Below, one piece after another: positions 9,678-19,071 of a stretch of 64,000 bases of DNA (positions are counted from its first letter, which is position 1; each line of letters opens with the position of its first letter). The DNA comes from Marinilactibacillus sp042660675 (GTDB taxonomy: Bacteria > Bacillota > Bacilli > Lactobacillales > Carnobacteriaceae_A): contig NZ_JBHSUL010000031.1 of the NCBI RefSeq assembly GCF_042660675.1, forward strand, positions 62,001 through 126,000. The letters run 5' to 3'. The notes beneath the pieces were generated by a model that saw only the letters and a program-made list of their open reading frames with translations, was not told the DNA's origin and ran no database searches. The position numbers and the translations under genes are program-made.

Positions 9678-10505
9678 TTGAGAGAAAAGTATAGCGTCTT
9701 GATGTCACTGTATATCAAGGAACAACCAAATTATTTGAAACAAAGCTTAGATAGCATGTTTCTACAAACGGCTTTTCCTGAGGAAATCGTCATCGTTAAA
9801 GATGGACCATTGACTTTAGAACTTGAACAGATACTTGAGGAGTATAACGCTCAGTATCCAGGGGTTCTACAGATCATTCCTCTTGAGCAAAATATTGGAC
9901 TAGGAAGAGCGTTAGATATCGGACTCAGTAATTGCCAGAACGAACTAGTTGCTCGAATGGATACGGATGACATTTCTTTAAAAGAAAGATGTGCGCATCA
10001 AATAGAAGCGTTCCGTAAAGATCCAGAACTAGCGATCGTCGGAACCATGATAGATGAATTTATTGATGATCCTAATAGAATTGTTTCTTCAAGAGTGGTT
10101 CCTACCGAGACAGAGGAAATCAAACAATTTATTAAAAGAAGAAATGCCTTTAATCATCCGACTGTTATGTTCAAAAAATCTGCAGTTATAGATAGTGGTG
10201 GGTACGGTTCATTGAAACGAAGACAAGATATTGATTTGTTTTCAAGAATGATCAATAAAGGTTATAAAGCACGCAATTTAAATGAATCTTTACTCCTTTT
10301 TCGTTCAAATGAAGAAAACTTTAAACGAAGAAAAAGTTGGAGATCTTGTATCGATACCATCAAAGCGCACTACAGAATCTTCAAGCAAGGAAATTGCGGG
10401 ATTTCAGATCTATTTTACGTAGCTTCCAGCCAGATGTTTATGTTTATTTCGCCAATGTGGCTTCTGAAAAGTGTGTCTAGTAAATATCTCAGAGTACAGA
10501 AATAA
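9678..10505 (+). CDS. Family 2 glycosyltransferase (AmsE-like)
   Basis: A 275-residue cytoplasmic GT-A enzyme, first gene of glycan locus 1. The start is TTG at 9678 (AGAAAGAGGA upstream); the nearby ATG at 9673 hits a stop after one codon. The N-terminal strand (YSVLMSLYIKEQP), IVIVKDGP and the metal-binding RMDTDD at 93-98 (Asp95, Asp97, Asp98) are typical of GT2 enzymes that add one sugar to a lipid-linked repeat unit. The C-terminus is hydrophobic and may touch the membrane. Donor and acceptor are unknown. The next gene begins 10 bases after the stop, indicating an operon. Confidence 0.87.
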   Translation: MREKYSVLMSLYIKEQPNYLKQSLDSMFLQTAFPEEIVIVKDGPLTLELEQILEEYNAQYPGVLQIIPLEQNIGLGRALDIGLSNCQNELVARMDTDDISLKERCAHQIEAFRKDPELAIVGTMIDEFIDDPNRIVSSRVVPTETEEIKQFIKRRNAFNHPTVMFKKSAVIDSGGYGSLKRRQDIDLFSRMINKGYKARNLNESLLLFRSNEENFKRRKSWRSCIDTIKAHYRIFKQGNCGISDLFYVASSQMFMFISPMWLLKSVSSKYLRVQK

Positions 10506-10515
10506 GAGGTGCAAC

Positions 10516-10998
10516 ATGATTGAATGGATTTCCAGAGCTTGGATGAAGGTCAGAATCAGTATGCATAAATCATTGAATCGTACGTTATACAAACAAGGCG
10601 TTATCGTATACGGTATACCGAAACTTGTTCATAGAGATAAAATTACTATTGGAAAAAATAGTACGATAAATGAAAATGTCTACCTCTATGGAAGAGGCGG
10701 AATCGTGATTGAAGATGGCGTATCACTTTCCTATAATGTTTCTCTGATTTCTTCCGGATACCGCACGAGTGACTGGATGGAAAACAAAAAGCATAAACAT
10801 CATGAAAGTGATCCAATCAAAATAGAACGAGACTGCTGGATTGGGGCCAACACGACTGTATTAAAAGGCATTACAATTGCAGAAGGCAGCATTGTAGGGG
10901 CTGGGTCAGTCGTTACAAAAAATCTAACAGAACCAAATGCTCTATATGCTGGAAACCCAGCGCGCTATATCAAATCATTGAAGCCACCGAAACTTTAA
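10516..10998 (+). CDS. Hexapeptide-repeat (left-handed beta-helix) O-acetyltransferase
   Basis: A 160-residue acyltransferase of the CysE/LacA/NodL type, probably O-acetylating a sugar of the locus 1 glycan. I take the ATG at 10516, preceded by AAGAGGT, rather than the in-frame ATG at 10471, which lies inside the upstream gene. Hexapeptide turns are clear in the middle (ITIGKNSTI, VYLYGRGGIVIEDGV) and near the end (CWIGANTTVLKGITI, IVGAGSVV), finishing with the usual AGNPAR closing motif. A loop at about 75-100 (GYRTSDWMENKKHKHH) interrupts the helix, as in related acetyltransferases. Substrate unknown. Confidence 0.87.
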   Translation: MIEWISRAWMKVRISMHKSLNRTLYKQGVIVYGIPKLVHRDKITIGKNSTINENVYLYGRGGIVIEDGVSLSYNVSLISSGYRTSDWMENKKHKHHESDPIKIERDCWIGANTTVLKGITIAEGSIVGAGSVVTKNLTEPNALYAGNPARYIKSLKPPKL

Positions 10999-11014
10999 AA
11001 AAGGAGATAGAATT

Positions 11015-11932
11015 GTGTCGAAAAAACCATTGCTGACCATATTTACACCGACATTTAATCGGGCGCAAGAGCTGAAAAGAGTTTATGCGAGTTTAATCGT
11101 TCAGACGTCTAACAACTTTGTCTGGAATATACTGGATGATGGGTCTGAAGATGAAACAGAAATGATGGTCGAAGCATGGAGAGAACAAAATATTATTTCT
11201 ATCTCTTACGAAAAACAACAAAACCAAGGTAAAACAAAATCAATGAATAAAGGAATCAAAGCATCGAAAACAGCATTATGGATGTGTCTTGATTCAGATG
11301 ACTGGCTTCATGAAGAAGCCGTTAAAGTAATTGAACGGTATGATAAAAAGATGGTCGATCAGCCGAATGCTTGTGGAATGATTGGCTTACGTAGACTACC
11401 TAGTGGACAACAAATGCAAAACAAACAAATTCCTGAATCCTACGATATGATCAATTATCATCATCTTAGATATGAGCTTGGAATCGAACCGGAATATTTA
11501 GAGGTCTATAAAACGGATATTATCAAAAATTTTTTATACCCGGAAATATCTGGGGAAATATATTTTCCGCTCAGTTATATGCACGACCGCTTGTCCAAAG
11601 AGTATGATTTTTTAGTTGTGAGAGAACCGTTGATGTTTATTGAATATCAAAATGAAGGTATGACTAAAAAACGAAACCAACTGATTATCAATAATCCTAT
11701 CGGCTATATGCTATTTAAAAAACAATTACTTGAATTAGCGCCTACGAATAAGGTTGCACTTGTGTCAGCGATTGCTTACAATTCAGCGGCTATACTAGCT
11801 AAAAGAAGAGATCCAGTTAATACAATCAAAGGAAAAATGCTGGCCGGCATCGTCTATCCAATTAGTTTGATAGATTACGTACTTAGATTCAAACTGAAAC
11901 AGAATCTTCATCTTGAGAAAACCTATAAATAA
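11015..11932 (+). CDS. Family 2 glycosyltransferase
   Basis: A 305-residue GT-A enzyme with GTG start behind AAAAGGAGATAG. The Rossmann-like first strand (LTIFTPTFNRAQEL), WNILDDGSEDET and the catalytic-metal CLDSDDW at 91-97 identify the family. The region after about 130 resembles the acceptor part of capsule enzymes. It is 16 bases after the acetyltransferase and 9 bases before the next glycosyltransferase, so it is in the locus 1 operon. Sugar specificity cannot be assigned. Confidence 0.87.
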   Translation: MSKKPLLTIFTPTFNRAQELKRVYASLIVQTSNNFVWNILDDGSEDETEMMVEAWREQNIISISYEKQQNQGKTKSMNKGIKASKTALWMCLDSDDWLHEEAVKVIERYDKKMVDQPNACGMIGLRRLPSGQQMQNKQIPESYDMINYHHLRYELGIEPEYLEVYKTDIIKNFLYPEISGEIYFPLSYMHDRLSKEYDFLVVREPLMFIEYQNEGMTKKRNQLIINNPIGYMLFKKQLLELAPTNKVALVSAIAYNSAAILAKRRDPVNTIKGKMLAGIVYPISLIDYVLRFKLKQNLHLEKTYK

Positions 11933-11941
11933 GGGGATAAC

Positions 11942-13075
11942 ATGGAGCAGAATCAGCCAATCAAAATCCTACACATCTTGAAAAACATACAACGTGGCGG
12001 GGTCGAACAGTTTTTATTGAATCAATATCGTATTTTAAAAACAAAAAATATTCGATTTGATTTCTGTTTGTATGGTCCTGATACCTCAAAAGATGATGCG
12101 TATATGATTCAAACATTTCAGTCGATGGGTAGCCGCTTTTTTTATCTACCTTATCCCAACAAACATTTTTTGAAATTCAGAAACGCTTTTAAACACACAC
12201 TAAAAGAACAAAACTACCAGATCGTTCATTGTCATCAGAATTTATTCAGCGGTGTCATTCTACCGATTGCAAAAGCTGCTCAAGTACCGGTTAGAATTGC
12301 GCATGCGCACACTTCCAAAGAACGTAAAAACCTTTCGGTACCTAGAAAGGCCTACACTCACTTAATGCGTCGGCAGATAAAAAGAGCAAGTACGCATGTA
12401 CTAGGTGCCTCTTACGCAGCAAATAAATTTGTTTTTGGAACAAAAGAAGAAGCGGAGTTTTTACCAAACGGAATTGAGTTAGAAAGTTTCTTGAAAGTCA
12501 GTGAACAAAGTTTGAGAAAAGAACTGGGTTTACCTTCTGATAGTTTATTAATCGGACATGTAGGGAGTTTCAAACAGATAAAGAATCATCCTTTTCTTTT
12601 AGAAGTCTTTCATGAATATAGTTTGCAAAACCAGAATGCTCATTTGATTTTGATTGGTGACGGCGAAGAACTTCAAAAGATGAAAGAGTATGCTGAAACA
12701 CTAGGTATCAAGAGGAAAGTACACTTCCTTGGAAATCGCGAAGAAATCGCCGAACTGCTGATAGACTTGGACTTATTCTTATTTCCATCATTATTTGAGG
12801 GACTAGGCATTTCTTTAATCGAAGCACAAGCTGCCGGTATTCGATCACTGGCTTCAAATACAATTCCAAGTGAAGTGGATTTAGGGTTAGGAATTTTAAG
12901 ATTTCTAGATTTAAATCAACCAGAGGATTGGGTAGAGACCATCAAACAACTACTTTCAGAGGAATACACAAAGCCTTCTATTGAAGAAAGGTGTAAGATC
13001 ATCCAAACGAAAGGTTTCAATAGTGAGAGCAGCGCAGAACGCTTACAAAAAATTTACGAAGAAGCAATCAGATAA
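11942..13075 (+). CDS. Family 4 glycosyltransferase (EpsF-like)
   Basis: A 377-residue retaining GT-B enzyme. The N-terminal acceptor domain opens with ILHILKNIQRGGVEQF, the form seen in Bacillus EpsF-type enzymes. The C-terminal nucleotide-sugar domain has IGHVGSFKQIKNH, the LIGDGEE strand and the donor-binding FPSLFEGLGISLIEAQAAG with its E-x7-E spacing. A ribosome site (AAGGGGATAAC) spans the end of the previous gene. It is a clear paralogue of the protein at 20142, with the same RGG(V/A)E opening and a related body, so the repeat unit may contain two similar linkages. Confidence 0.9.
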   Translation: MEQNQPIKILHILKNIQRGGVEQFLLNQYRILKTKNIRFDFCLYGPDTSKDDAYMIQTFQSMGSRFFYLPYPNKHFLKFRNAFKHTLKEQNYQIVHCHQNLFSGVILPIAKAAQVPVRIAHAHTSKERKNLSVPRKAYTHLMRRQIKRASTHVLGASYAANKFVFGTKEEAEFLPNGIELESFLKVSEQSLRKELGLPSDSLLIGHVGSFKQIKNHPFLLEVFHEYSLQNQNAHLILIGDGEELQKMKEYAETLGIKRKVHFLGNREEIAELLIDLDLFLFPSLFEGLGISLIEAQAAGIRSLASNTIPSEVDLGLGILRFLDLNQPEDWVETIKQLLSEEYTKPSIEERCKIIQTKGFNSESSAERLQKIYEEAIR

Positions 13076-13078
13076 TGA

Positions 13079-13108
13079 TTCTTAGTGATAATTATTTAAC
13101 AGTATAAT
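13079..13108 (+). promoter_or_regulatory. Possible internal promoter before the 2-epimerase gene
   Basis: A perfect TATAAT at 13103-13108 sits in the 125-base gap before the epimerase, the widest gap so far in the locus. The -35 (TTCTTA, 18-base spacer) is weak. It would allow the epimerase to be expressed apart from the first four genes. Confidence 0.25.
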
Positions 13109-13200
13109 AAGATAAAGAATCTTCATAACTTCTTAAACAAATCTATGATAAACTAATAGCTGAATAAATTTTGAAGCTAGTGAATTGAGGGCTACAACTA

Positions 13201-14328
13201 ATGAACAAGAAAAAAATCGCGTTAGTTTTTGGTACTCGTCCAGAAGCGATAAAAATGGCACCCGTCATCAAAGAACTTGAAAAGCATCCAAGTGTCTTTC
13301 AAGTAACGGTCATTGTCACAGCGCAACATCGTGAAATGCTTGACCAAGTATTAAAAGTTTTCGAGATCAAACCAAATCACGATTTAAATATTATGAAAAA
13401 AAATCAGACCCTTTCAGACATTACGATCAAGGTCATGAAAGGATTAGAAGACCGATTTATTAAAGAGCGACCAGATATGGTATTGGTGCATGGTGATACA
13501 ACCACTAGCTTTGCAGCTGCACTTGCTGCTTACTACCAAAAGATACCGATTGGTCATGTGGAAGCGGGACTTAGAACATATGACAAGTATTTTCCTTTCC
13601 CAGAAGAGGCGAACCGCCAATTGATTGATAATCTAGCAGATTTGTTTTTTGTTCCAACGGAATTGACAAAAAACCATTTATTGAATGAACATAAACCCAA
13701 AAGTCAGATCATCGTGACAGGTAATACAGCAATCGATGCGATTCAATATACAAAACATTCAAAAGTAGAGCATGGATTGTTTAGTCAGATGACAACGGAC
13801 AAAAAATGGGTCTTGCTTACCATGCACCGAAGAGAAAATCACGGTGAGCCTATGAAAGAAGTTTTTCAGGCTATAAGAAGAATCGTTGATCAAAACGAAG
13901 ACGTTGCAGTGGTTATGCCGGTTCATATGAGTCCCGTCGTGCAGGAAATGGTTAAAGAGGTTTTAGCAGGACACGAGCGGATACTACTAATAGATCCATT
14001 GGAAGTGGATGCGTTCCATAAAGTCATGAGTAAAGCGTATTTAATTTTGACAGACTCTGGCGGTTTGCAGGAAGAGGCGCCTGCCTTAAATATCCCTGTT
14101 TTAGTATTAAGAGACAAAACCGAAAGACCAGAAGGCCAAGAAGCTGGAACACTTAAAGTGATTGGTACGAATCAAGAACGTGTTTACACTGAAATGGCAA
14201 CTTTGTTAAATGACAAAGAAGTTTATCAAAAAATGGCACAAGCGCCGAATCCTTATGGTGATGGAACAGCTAGTCAGAAAATTGCTGTAGCACTAACACA
14301 GTATTTTGAATTAGATGAGAAAGGATAG
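13201..14328 (+). CDS. mnaA: UDP-N-acetylglucosamine 2-epimerase (non-hydrolysing)
   Basis: A 375-residue cytoplasmic enzyme that interconverts UDP-GlcNAc and UDP-ManNAc (EC 5.1.3.14). Diagnostic motifs run the whole length: FGTRPEAIKMAPVIKEL at 10-26, HGDTTTSFAAA, GHVEAGLRT, PEEANRQLID, VTGNTAIDA, HRREN, LTDSGGLQEEAP and LRDKTERPEG. Length is normal for MnaA/WecB. Its product feeds ManNAc-containing wall glycans or teichoic-acid linkage units. Placement inside locus 1 suggests ManNAc or a derivative in this glycan, but a housekeeping role cannot be excluded. GAGGG upstream supports the ATG. Confidence 0.95.
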   Translation: MNKKKIALVFGTRPEAIKMAPVIKELEKHPSVFQVTVIVTAQHREMLDQVLKVFEIKPNHDLNIMKKNQTLSDITIKVMKGLEDRFIKERPDMVLVHGDTTTSFAAALAAYYQKIPIGHVEAGLRTYDKYFPFPEEANRQLIDNLADLFFVPTELTKNHLLNEHKPKSQIIVTGNTAIDAIQYTKHSKVEHGLFSQMTTDKKWVLLTMHRRENHGEPMKEVFQAIRRIVDQNEDVAVVMPVHMSPVVQEMVKEVLAGHERILLIDPLEVDAFHKVMSKAYLILTDSGGLQEEAPALNIPVLVLRDKTERPEGQEAGTLKVIGTNQERVYTEMATLLNDKEVYQKMAQAPNPYGDGTASQKIAVALTQYFELDEKG

Positions 14329-14336
14329 AACATTAA

Positions 14337-15281
14337 ATGAATGAAAATCAGATCAGTGTAGTGATTCCTACATTTAATAGACCTTCTTTTCTCAAAAGAG
14401 CAATGGAAAGTGTTTTAAAACAAACGTATCAAAATGTTGAAATTATAGTGGTCGTTGATGGCGTATCAAAAGCGACTGAGCAATTAGTAGATGAAATTAA
14501 AGCCAAGTCAACTACCAAGATTACCTTGATTCAAACAGAAGAAAAAGTGGGCGGTAGTGAAGCACGAAACATTGGAATTAGAGCTGCAACAGGTGAGTTG
14601 ATTGCCTTACTGGATGATGACGACGAATGGTTTGAAAATAAACTAACTTCACAGATAGACTTACTGAAACAGAAAAATCTAACTACGGATACAGCTTTTC
14701 TTTGTTTTACAACATTATTAAGATACAAAGAGAAAGACCAAGAAACGTATACCCCCTTACCGAATGTGAACTATGAGGAAAGTGGAAAAAGTAAAATCGC
14801 TGACTATTTGTTTGAAACAGAAGGCTTAAGAAATATCGGTTTTATTCAAACGTCTACCGTACTTGTACCGAAATGGATGGCGATAGAAACACCGTTTACG
14901 GTTGGTTTGCCAAAGCATCAGGATTGGGACTGGCTACTGAAACTGGATAAGGAACAAAATTTGACGATTATCCAAGATACTGAACCACAGATTATCTATC
15001 ATTCTGATGTTCCCAAAGATACCAGAATAGGGTATATTAACAGATGGCGTTTCACTGAACAATGGGGTGTAGACCATAAAGCAGTTTTTAGTAGTCAAGG
15101 GTATGATAGTTTTATTTTGAATTACGTTATGCTGAGTATCGCAGAAGATAGTCAGTTAACTAAAAAAGAGCGAATAAAAGAACTGAAAGTTAGATGGAAA
15201 ACTTTATCTTTTAATACAAAAATTAGACCGTATTCCTGGAAAATGATCATTTATATGATGAATGCATTGAAAAACGGATAG
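14337..15281 (+). CDS. Family 2 glycosyltransferase
   Basis: A 314-residue GT-A enzyme 8 bases after the epimerase gene. It opens with ISVVIPTFNRPSFLKRAMES, has VGGSEARNIGI and the acidic LLDDDDEW motif at 91-98. A tryptophan-rich QDWDWLLKLD motif in the second half marks the acceptor/base region, as in many capsular GT2 enzymes. It acts on the inner face of the membrane on lipid-linked repeat units. Donor unknown. Confidence 0.87.
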   Translation: MNENQISVVIPTFNRPSFLKRAMESVLKQTYQNVEIIVVVDGVSKATEQLVDEIKAKSTTKITLIQTEEKVGGSEARNIGIRAATGELIALLDDDDEWFENKLTSQIDLLKQKNLTTDTAFLCFTTLLRYKEKDQETYTPLPNVNYEESGKSKIADYLFETEGLRNIGFIQTSTVLVPKWMAIETPFTVGLPKHQDWDWLLKLDKEQNLTIIQDTEPQIIYHSDVPKDTRIGYINRWRFTEQWGVDHKAVFSSQGYDSFILNYVMLSIAEDSQLTKKERIKELKVRWKTLSFNTKIRPYSWKMIIYMMNALKNG

Positions 15282-15327
15282 ATTGGTTAATTAGTAGAGA
15301 CAACGAGTAATGTTAGGAGGCTCCCTC

Positions 15328-16707
15328 ATGGGACAAAGTGTTGGATTTGATAGAACAAAAAAGATTTTAATCGCATTAGCAGATGTTGTGATATTCCATT
15401 TATCTGTTGTGTTCTCCTTTTTAGTGAGATATGGATGGGAAATTCCTTACTACAACTACATGTCATATGAAAGTGCTATGTTTTACATTTTCGCTATATT
15501 TGTATTTTTAAATATTTTGTTTGGGGTTTATATACTCTACAATAAATCGCGAGCAGATTTCTTATATCTGACCGTCATTATACAATTGCTGATGTCTTTC
15601 ATCATTATGGCAACAACCTTTTTTGGAAGATGGTTTACTTTCCCAAGAAGTGTTATAGCAATTATTTTTATTGTCAGTACAATTGCGCTCTTCTTATGGA
15701 GAGTATTGGTATTCAAACTGTATGAACGTATCGATGGAACAAAAAAAGTCATGGTTGTGGGATCAAAAGAAGCCTGTAAAAAAGCCATCCACAACTTTGA
15801 GCACTCGAAAAATAGTCGCCACATTATTACAAAAGCAAACGTAGATCACTATTTTGAAAATGTCAAAGCGCACATGGATTCAGTTGACATCGTTTATCTA
15901 GCAGATCAAATTGATGATGACGAAAAAAGGAAAATTTATGAGGTATTGATTCGAAATGACAAAAAACTCTTTTTAAATACAAACTTTGAAAACCTTGTAC
16001 TAGTCAATCCGAACATCATGAGTATTGAAGATGAAAGTGTGATAGAAGCTTCAAACTTCAGAATCTCTCCTGAAAATGATTTGGTCAAAAGAACGATTGA
16101 TTTCGTAGTTTCACTAGTCCTCTTGGTCATTACTTCGCCTATCTTGTTAGTCGCAGCGATCTTAGTGAAAGCAACGTCTAAAGGACCTGTATTCTATAAA
16201 CAAACTAGAATTACTAAAGATCAGACAGAATTCAGTATTTTGAAATTCAGAACAATGGGTGCTACTGCTGAACAAGATTCTGGACCAGTATTATCTACCG
16301 CCAATGATGTTAGAGTTACACCAGTAGGAAAATATTTCAGAGCGCTTAGAATCGATGAATTACCGCAATTGATCAATGTACTAAAAGGCGAGATGGCACT
16401 AGTCGGACCAAGACCAGAAAGACCATTCTTCGTTGAACAATTTGAAAAAGAAAATCCTTATTATTATCTAAGACACAATATTCGTGCCGGTATCACCGGA
16501 TATGCACAAGTATATGGTAAATATGCGACAGACTTTAATAGTAAACTGAATTTCGATTTGCTATATATCAAAAAGTATTCACTGATTATGGACGTGAAAA
16601 TTATGTTACAAACAATCAAAATCTTATTTGACAAAGTTTCTTCTCAAGGTGTTGAAGAAGAACTTGTATTGATGGAAATTCCAGAAAAAGTTCAAGTATT
16701 GAAATAA
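15328..16707 (+). CDS. Polyprenyl-phosphate sugar-1-phosphate transferase, initiating enzyme of glycan locus 1
   Basis: A 459-residue membrane enzyme that puts the first sugar-1-phosphate on undecaprenyl phosphate. The ATG at 15328 is correct: TAGGAGG at 15314-15320 lies 7 bases before it and overlaps the alternative in-frame ATG at 15310. About five N-terminal membrane helices (to about 145) and a Rossmann-like middle precede the catalytic PF02397-type domain: KRTIDFVVSL helix, KGPVFYKQTRI, FSILKFRTM, LRIDELPQLINVLKGEMALVGPRPE, and GITGYAQVYGKY. This long WbaP/CpsE-like form contrasts with the short enzyme of locus 2 at 39264. Glucose- or galactose-1-phosphate is the usual substrate of the long form, but specificity is not readable. 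Confidence 0.92.
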   Translation: MGQSVGFDRTKKILIALADVVIFHLSVVFSFLVRYGWEIPYYNYMSYESAMFYIFAIFVFLNILFGVYILYNKSRADFLYLTVIIQLLMSFIIMATTFFGRWFTFPRSVIAIIFIVSTIALFLWRVLVFKLYERIDGTKKVMVVGSKEACKKAIHNFEHSKNSRHIITKANVDHYFENVKAHMDSVDIVYLADQIDDDEKRKIYEVLIRNDKKLFLNTNFENLVLVNPNIMSIEDESVIEASNFRISPENDLVKRTIDFVVSLVLLVITSPILLVAAILVKATSKGPVFYKQTRITKDQTEFSILKFRTMGATAEQDSGPVLSTANDVRVTPVGKYFRALRIDELPQLINVLKGEMALVGPRPERPFFVEQFEKENPYYYLRHNIRAGITGYAQVYGKYATDFNSKLNFDLLYIKKYSLIMDVKIMLQTIKILFDKVSSQGVEEELVLMEIPEKVQVLK

Positions 16708-16741
16708 ACAATCAAACAGTTTGAAGGAAGGAGATTTTGAG

Positions 16742-17983
16742 ATGCCAAAACAATCAATCTGGTCTAGATGGACCAGCTGGAATGATCAGCAGGTGTCTAT
16801 CTGGAGCTTGATCTTGCTAAGCATGGTCAGTCTCTCTTTCTTTCTATCTGACTGGTTGATTAGTATTGTAACCTTTGCAGATGTTATGCTGGGATTTGTA
16901 CTTGCTACGCTGATCACTATTGGAGCATTCAAAGTTAAAACTAAACAGATTAAATGGATAGGATTACCATTAGCGATGATACTCGTTAATAACGGGTATC
17001 AGTTTTTTACAAATAACAGTTTTAATATTCGATTAGGCATCGCTAGCTTTATTAAAATCGCTTTTTACCTGGTCGTGATTACAAATCTATTTAATTACAT
17101 AAAAGAGAGACGCTTTGAAAAGAAGTTTTTATTGATCTTAAACTGGACGGCACTGATTCTCGGGGGAATTGGTATCTACATTACAATTGCACTCTATTCA
17201 GATGGCCAATTGCCCTATAGATTATTCTGGGAATTCACTAGATACGATATTTATAGTTACTTTTTCGAGTCCAATCCTGCAATCATTAGAACGAGAAGTC
17301 TGTTTTCAGAACCTGCACACTTTGGCTACTTTTTGAATTTGGTATTAGCGTTCAATTTATTTTCTCGAATAAAGTTTGAGAAGCAGTGGCTATTTAATGT
17401 GTTGCTGACCTTGATTATTTTTAGCACTTTTTCGTATAGTATGATCGGAATCATGGGTCTATCTTTTGGAATGAAACTCATTAAAAAAGTTATCGACAAA
17501 GAATTGAAATGGCACTCCGGTTACTGGTTATTGATTGCTGGACTGGTTGTACTGACCATTGTTTTCTGGGAATTCATAGAAGTGACCTTAATTCAAAGAA
17601 CCTTGGCTTTATTCAGCGGAGAAGATACCTCTGCTCAAATGAGATTAATTGAAAGCTGGCAATATATTCAAAGAGATACCATACTGTTTGGGAATGGTAT
17701 TGGACATACGCCGGTCATTACCAACACATTTGCTTATTTCCAGTCGGATTTAGGCATACTTGGAACAGTCGCAGCGCTTGTACTAACTGTTTCGATCATA
17801 AAACAAAACTTTGCATTAGGTATCGTATTTGTTTTGCTGAATGTTTCCAAAGGTGGCTATTTAGGACCAGCTTACTGGCTAATGGTCTTATGTGTCCTGG
17901 TATTCATGAATCATACAGGCTCTGAATATTCAAAACATCAATTTAAAATTTACAATCCAAGTAATCACAAAGTAGGAGGTTAG
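16742..17983 (+). CDS. O-antigen polymerase/ligase-like membrane protein (Wzy-type)
   Basis: A 413-residue polytopic protein with about ten hydrophobic helices. I choose ATG 16742, which has GAAGGAG 8 bases upstream; the TTG at 16721 overlaps that site. The loop FSEPAHFGYFLNL and the late segment with MRLIESWQYIQRDT, LFGNGIGHT and FQSDLGILG follow the pattern of Wzy/O-antigen ligase proteins, where a large outer loop polymerises repeat units. The next gene, 2 bases downstream, is a second polymerase-like protein. Sequence conservation in this class is low, so the role rests on topology and context. Confidence 0.75.
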   Translation: MPKQSIWSRWTSWNDQQVSIWSLILLSMVSLSFFLSDWLISIVTFADVMLGFVLATLITIGAFKVKTKQIKWIGLPLAMILVNNGYQFFTNNSFNIRLGIASFIKIAFYLVVITNLFNYIKERRFEKKFLLILNWTALILGGIGIYITIALYSDGQLPYRLFWEFTRYDIYSYFFESNPAIIRTRSLFSEPAHFGYFLNLVLAFNLFSRIKFEKQWLFNVLLTLIIFSTFSYSMIGIMGLSFGMKLIKKVIDKELKWHSGYWLLIAGLVVLTIVFWEFIEVTLIQRTLALFSGEDTSAQMRLIESWQYIQRDTILFGNGIGHTPVITNTFAYFQSDLGILGTVAALVLTVSIIKQNFALGIVFVLLNVSKGGYLGPAYWLMVLCVLVFMNHTGSEYSKHQFKIYNPSNHKVGG

Positions 17984-17985
17984 AC

Positions 17986-19044
17986 ATGGTATTTTATATC
18001 GCTGTATTCATAGTGCTGATTGGTTTAGGAATCACAGAAGCAATGACAAATAATAAGAAAGTTGTTTTCATATCAGGTTCACTGCTTGGGTTGATGGCTG
18101 GTCTCAGACATTATACAGGATACGATTTCACTTCCTATGAGCAGTACTTTGATGAAGTACACAGTTTTAGTCAATTATTCGACGGCAGTATTCGCTTGGA
18201 ACCGGGATATCTGTTTCTAGTTGCTTTATTCAGAACACTTGGGTTCAACTACTATACTTTTGTCTTGTTCTTCTCGTTGATATCTCTAATTTTATTAACG
18301 ATATTCTTATACAAATATGTCAGTTATCCCTCTTTTGTTATGGTTTATTATTACGCACGTTACTTCCTAGCAAGAGACATGGGACAAGTAAGAGCTTCGC
18401 TCGTTGCAATTGTACTATTGTTTGCGATTCCTTATATTCAAAAAAAAGAGCCACTAAAATTCCTTGCTATCATAATAGCTGCATCAATGTTCCATTATTC
18501 AGCTATATTATTCTTAGGAATTTACGTATTACATTATATTCTTAAAGATATTACCTTTAAAAAGGCTTTTATTCTTATGGCGTTAGCTATAGTGATGGGA
18601 TTTATAATACAGAACCCGTCATTATTTATCAGCGTTATCCCAGAGAGCTACAAAAACTACTTCACTAGTCCGTCACATGCAAGTGGTGCATGGCTAGAAT
18701 ATCCGATTTTATGGATGCAGATCCTAATTTTCATTGGTTCAGTCTATTTCATTAGAAAAGATCAATCAGATGAAAAAGGATGGTACAATATACTTGCGAC
18801 GGCTTACCTGATTGCAATACTTGCATTATTAGCAACGGGTAGACTGGAGACAGTCGGTGGAAGGGTTAGTACGATGTTTGCAACTACTGAAATCTTATTA
18901 GTCCCTTATCTATTCCAGAACATCACAAGATATAAGATGATCAATATTATCGGCTTCGTTGGTTTTTCAACAGTTGTCTTTATTTTGATATTTATTATTT
19001 CTGGTATGTATAATCAATATATTCCTTATCAGACAATATTTTAA
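17986..19044 (+). CDS. EpsG-family polysaccharide polymerase
   Basis: A 352-residue integral membrane protein with about ten helices. The early motif AGLRHYTGYDFTSYEQYF is the EpsG-type signature (a hydrophobic helix, RxxxGxDFxxYxxxF), and the helix containing FLARDMGQVRASLV also fits. EpsG-family proteins are considered Wzy-like polymerases. Translation is coupled: AGTAGGAGG lies in the last codons of the previous gene and only 2 bases separate the two. Finding both a Wzy-like and an EpsG-like protein side by side is unusual; one may polymerise and the other ligate or join branches. Confidence 0.82.
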   Translation: MVFYIAVFIVLIGLGITEAMTNNKKVVFISGSLLGLMAGLRHYTGYDFTSYEQYFDEVHSFSQLFDGSIRLEPGYLFLVALFRTLGFNYYTFVLFFSLISLILLTIFLYKYVSYPSFVMVYYYARYFLARDMGQVRASLVAIVLLFAIPYIQKKEPLKFLAIIIAASMFHYSAILFLGIYVLHYILKDITFKKAFILMALAIVMGFIIQNPSLFISVIPESYKNYFTSPSHASGAWLEYPILWMQILIFIGSVYFIRKDQSDEKGWYNILATAYLIAILALLATGRLETVGGRVSTMFATTEILLVPYLFQNITRYKMINIIGFVGFSTVVFILIFIISGMYNQYIPYQTIF

Positions 19045-19071
19045 AGCTGATACAAAGAAAAGGAGATCACT

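Noticed and set aside
15310..15327. Upstream ATG for the locus 1 initiating transferase
   Set aside because: The ribosome site TAGGAGG lies between this ATG and the next in-frame ATG at 15328, so the upstream codon is inside the leader.
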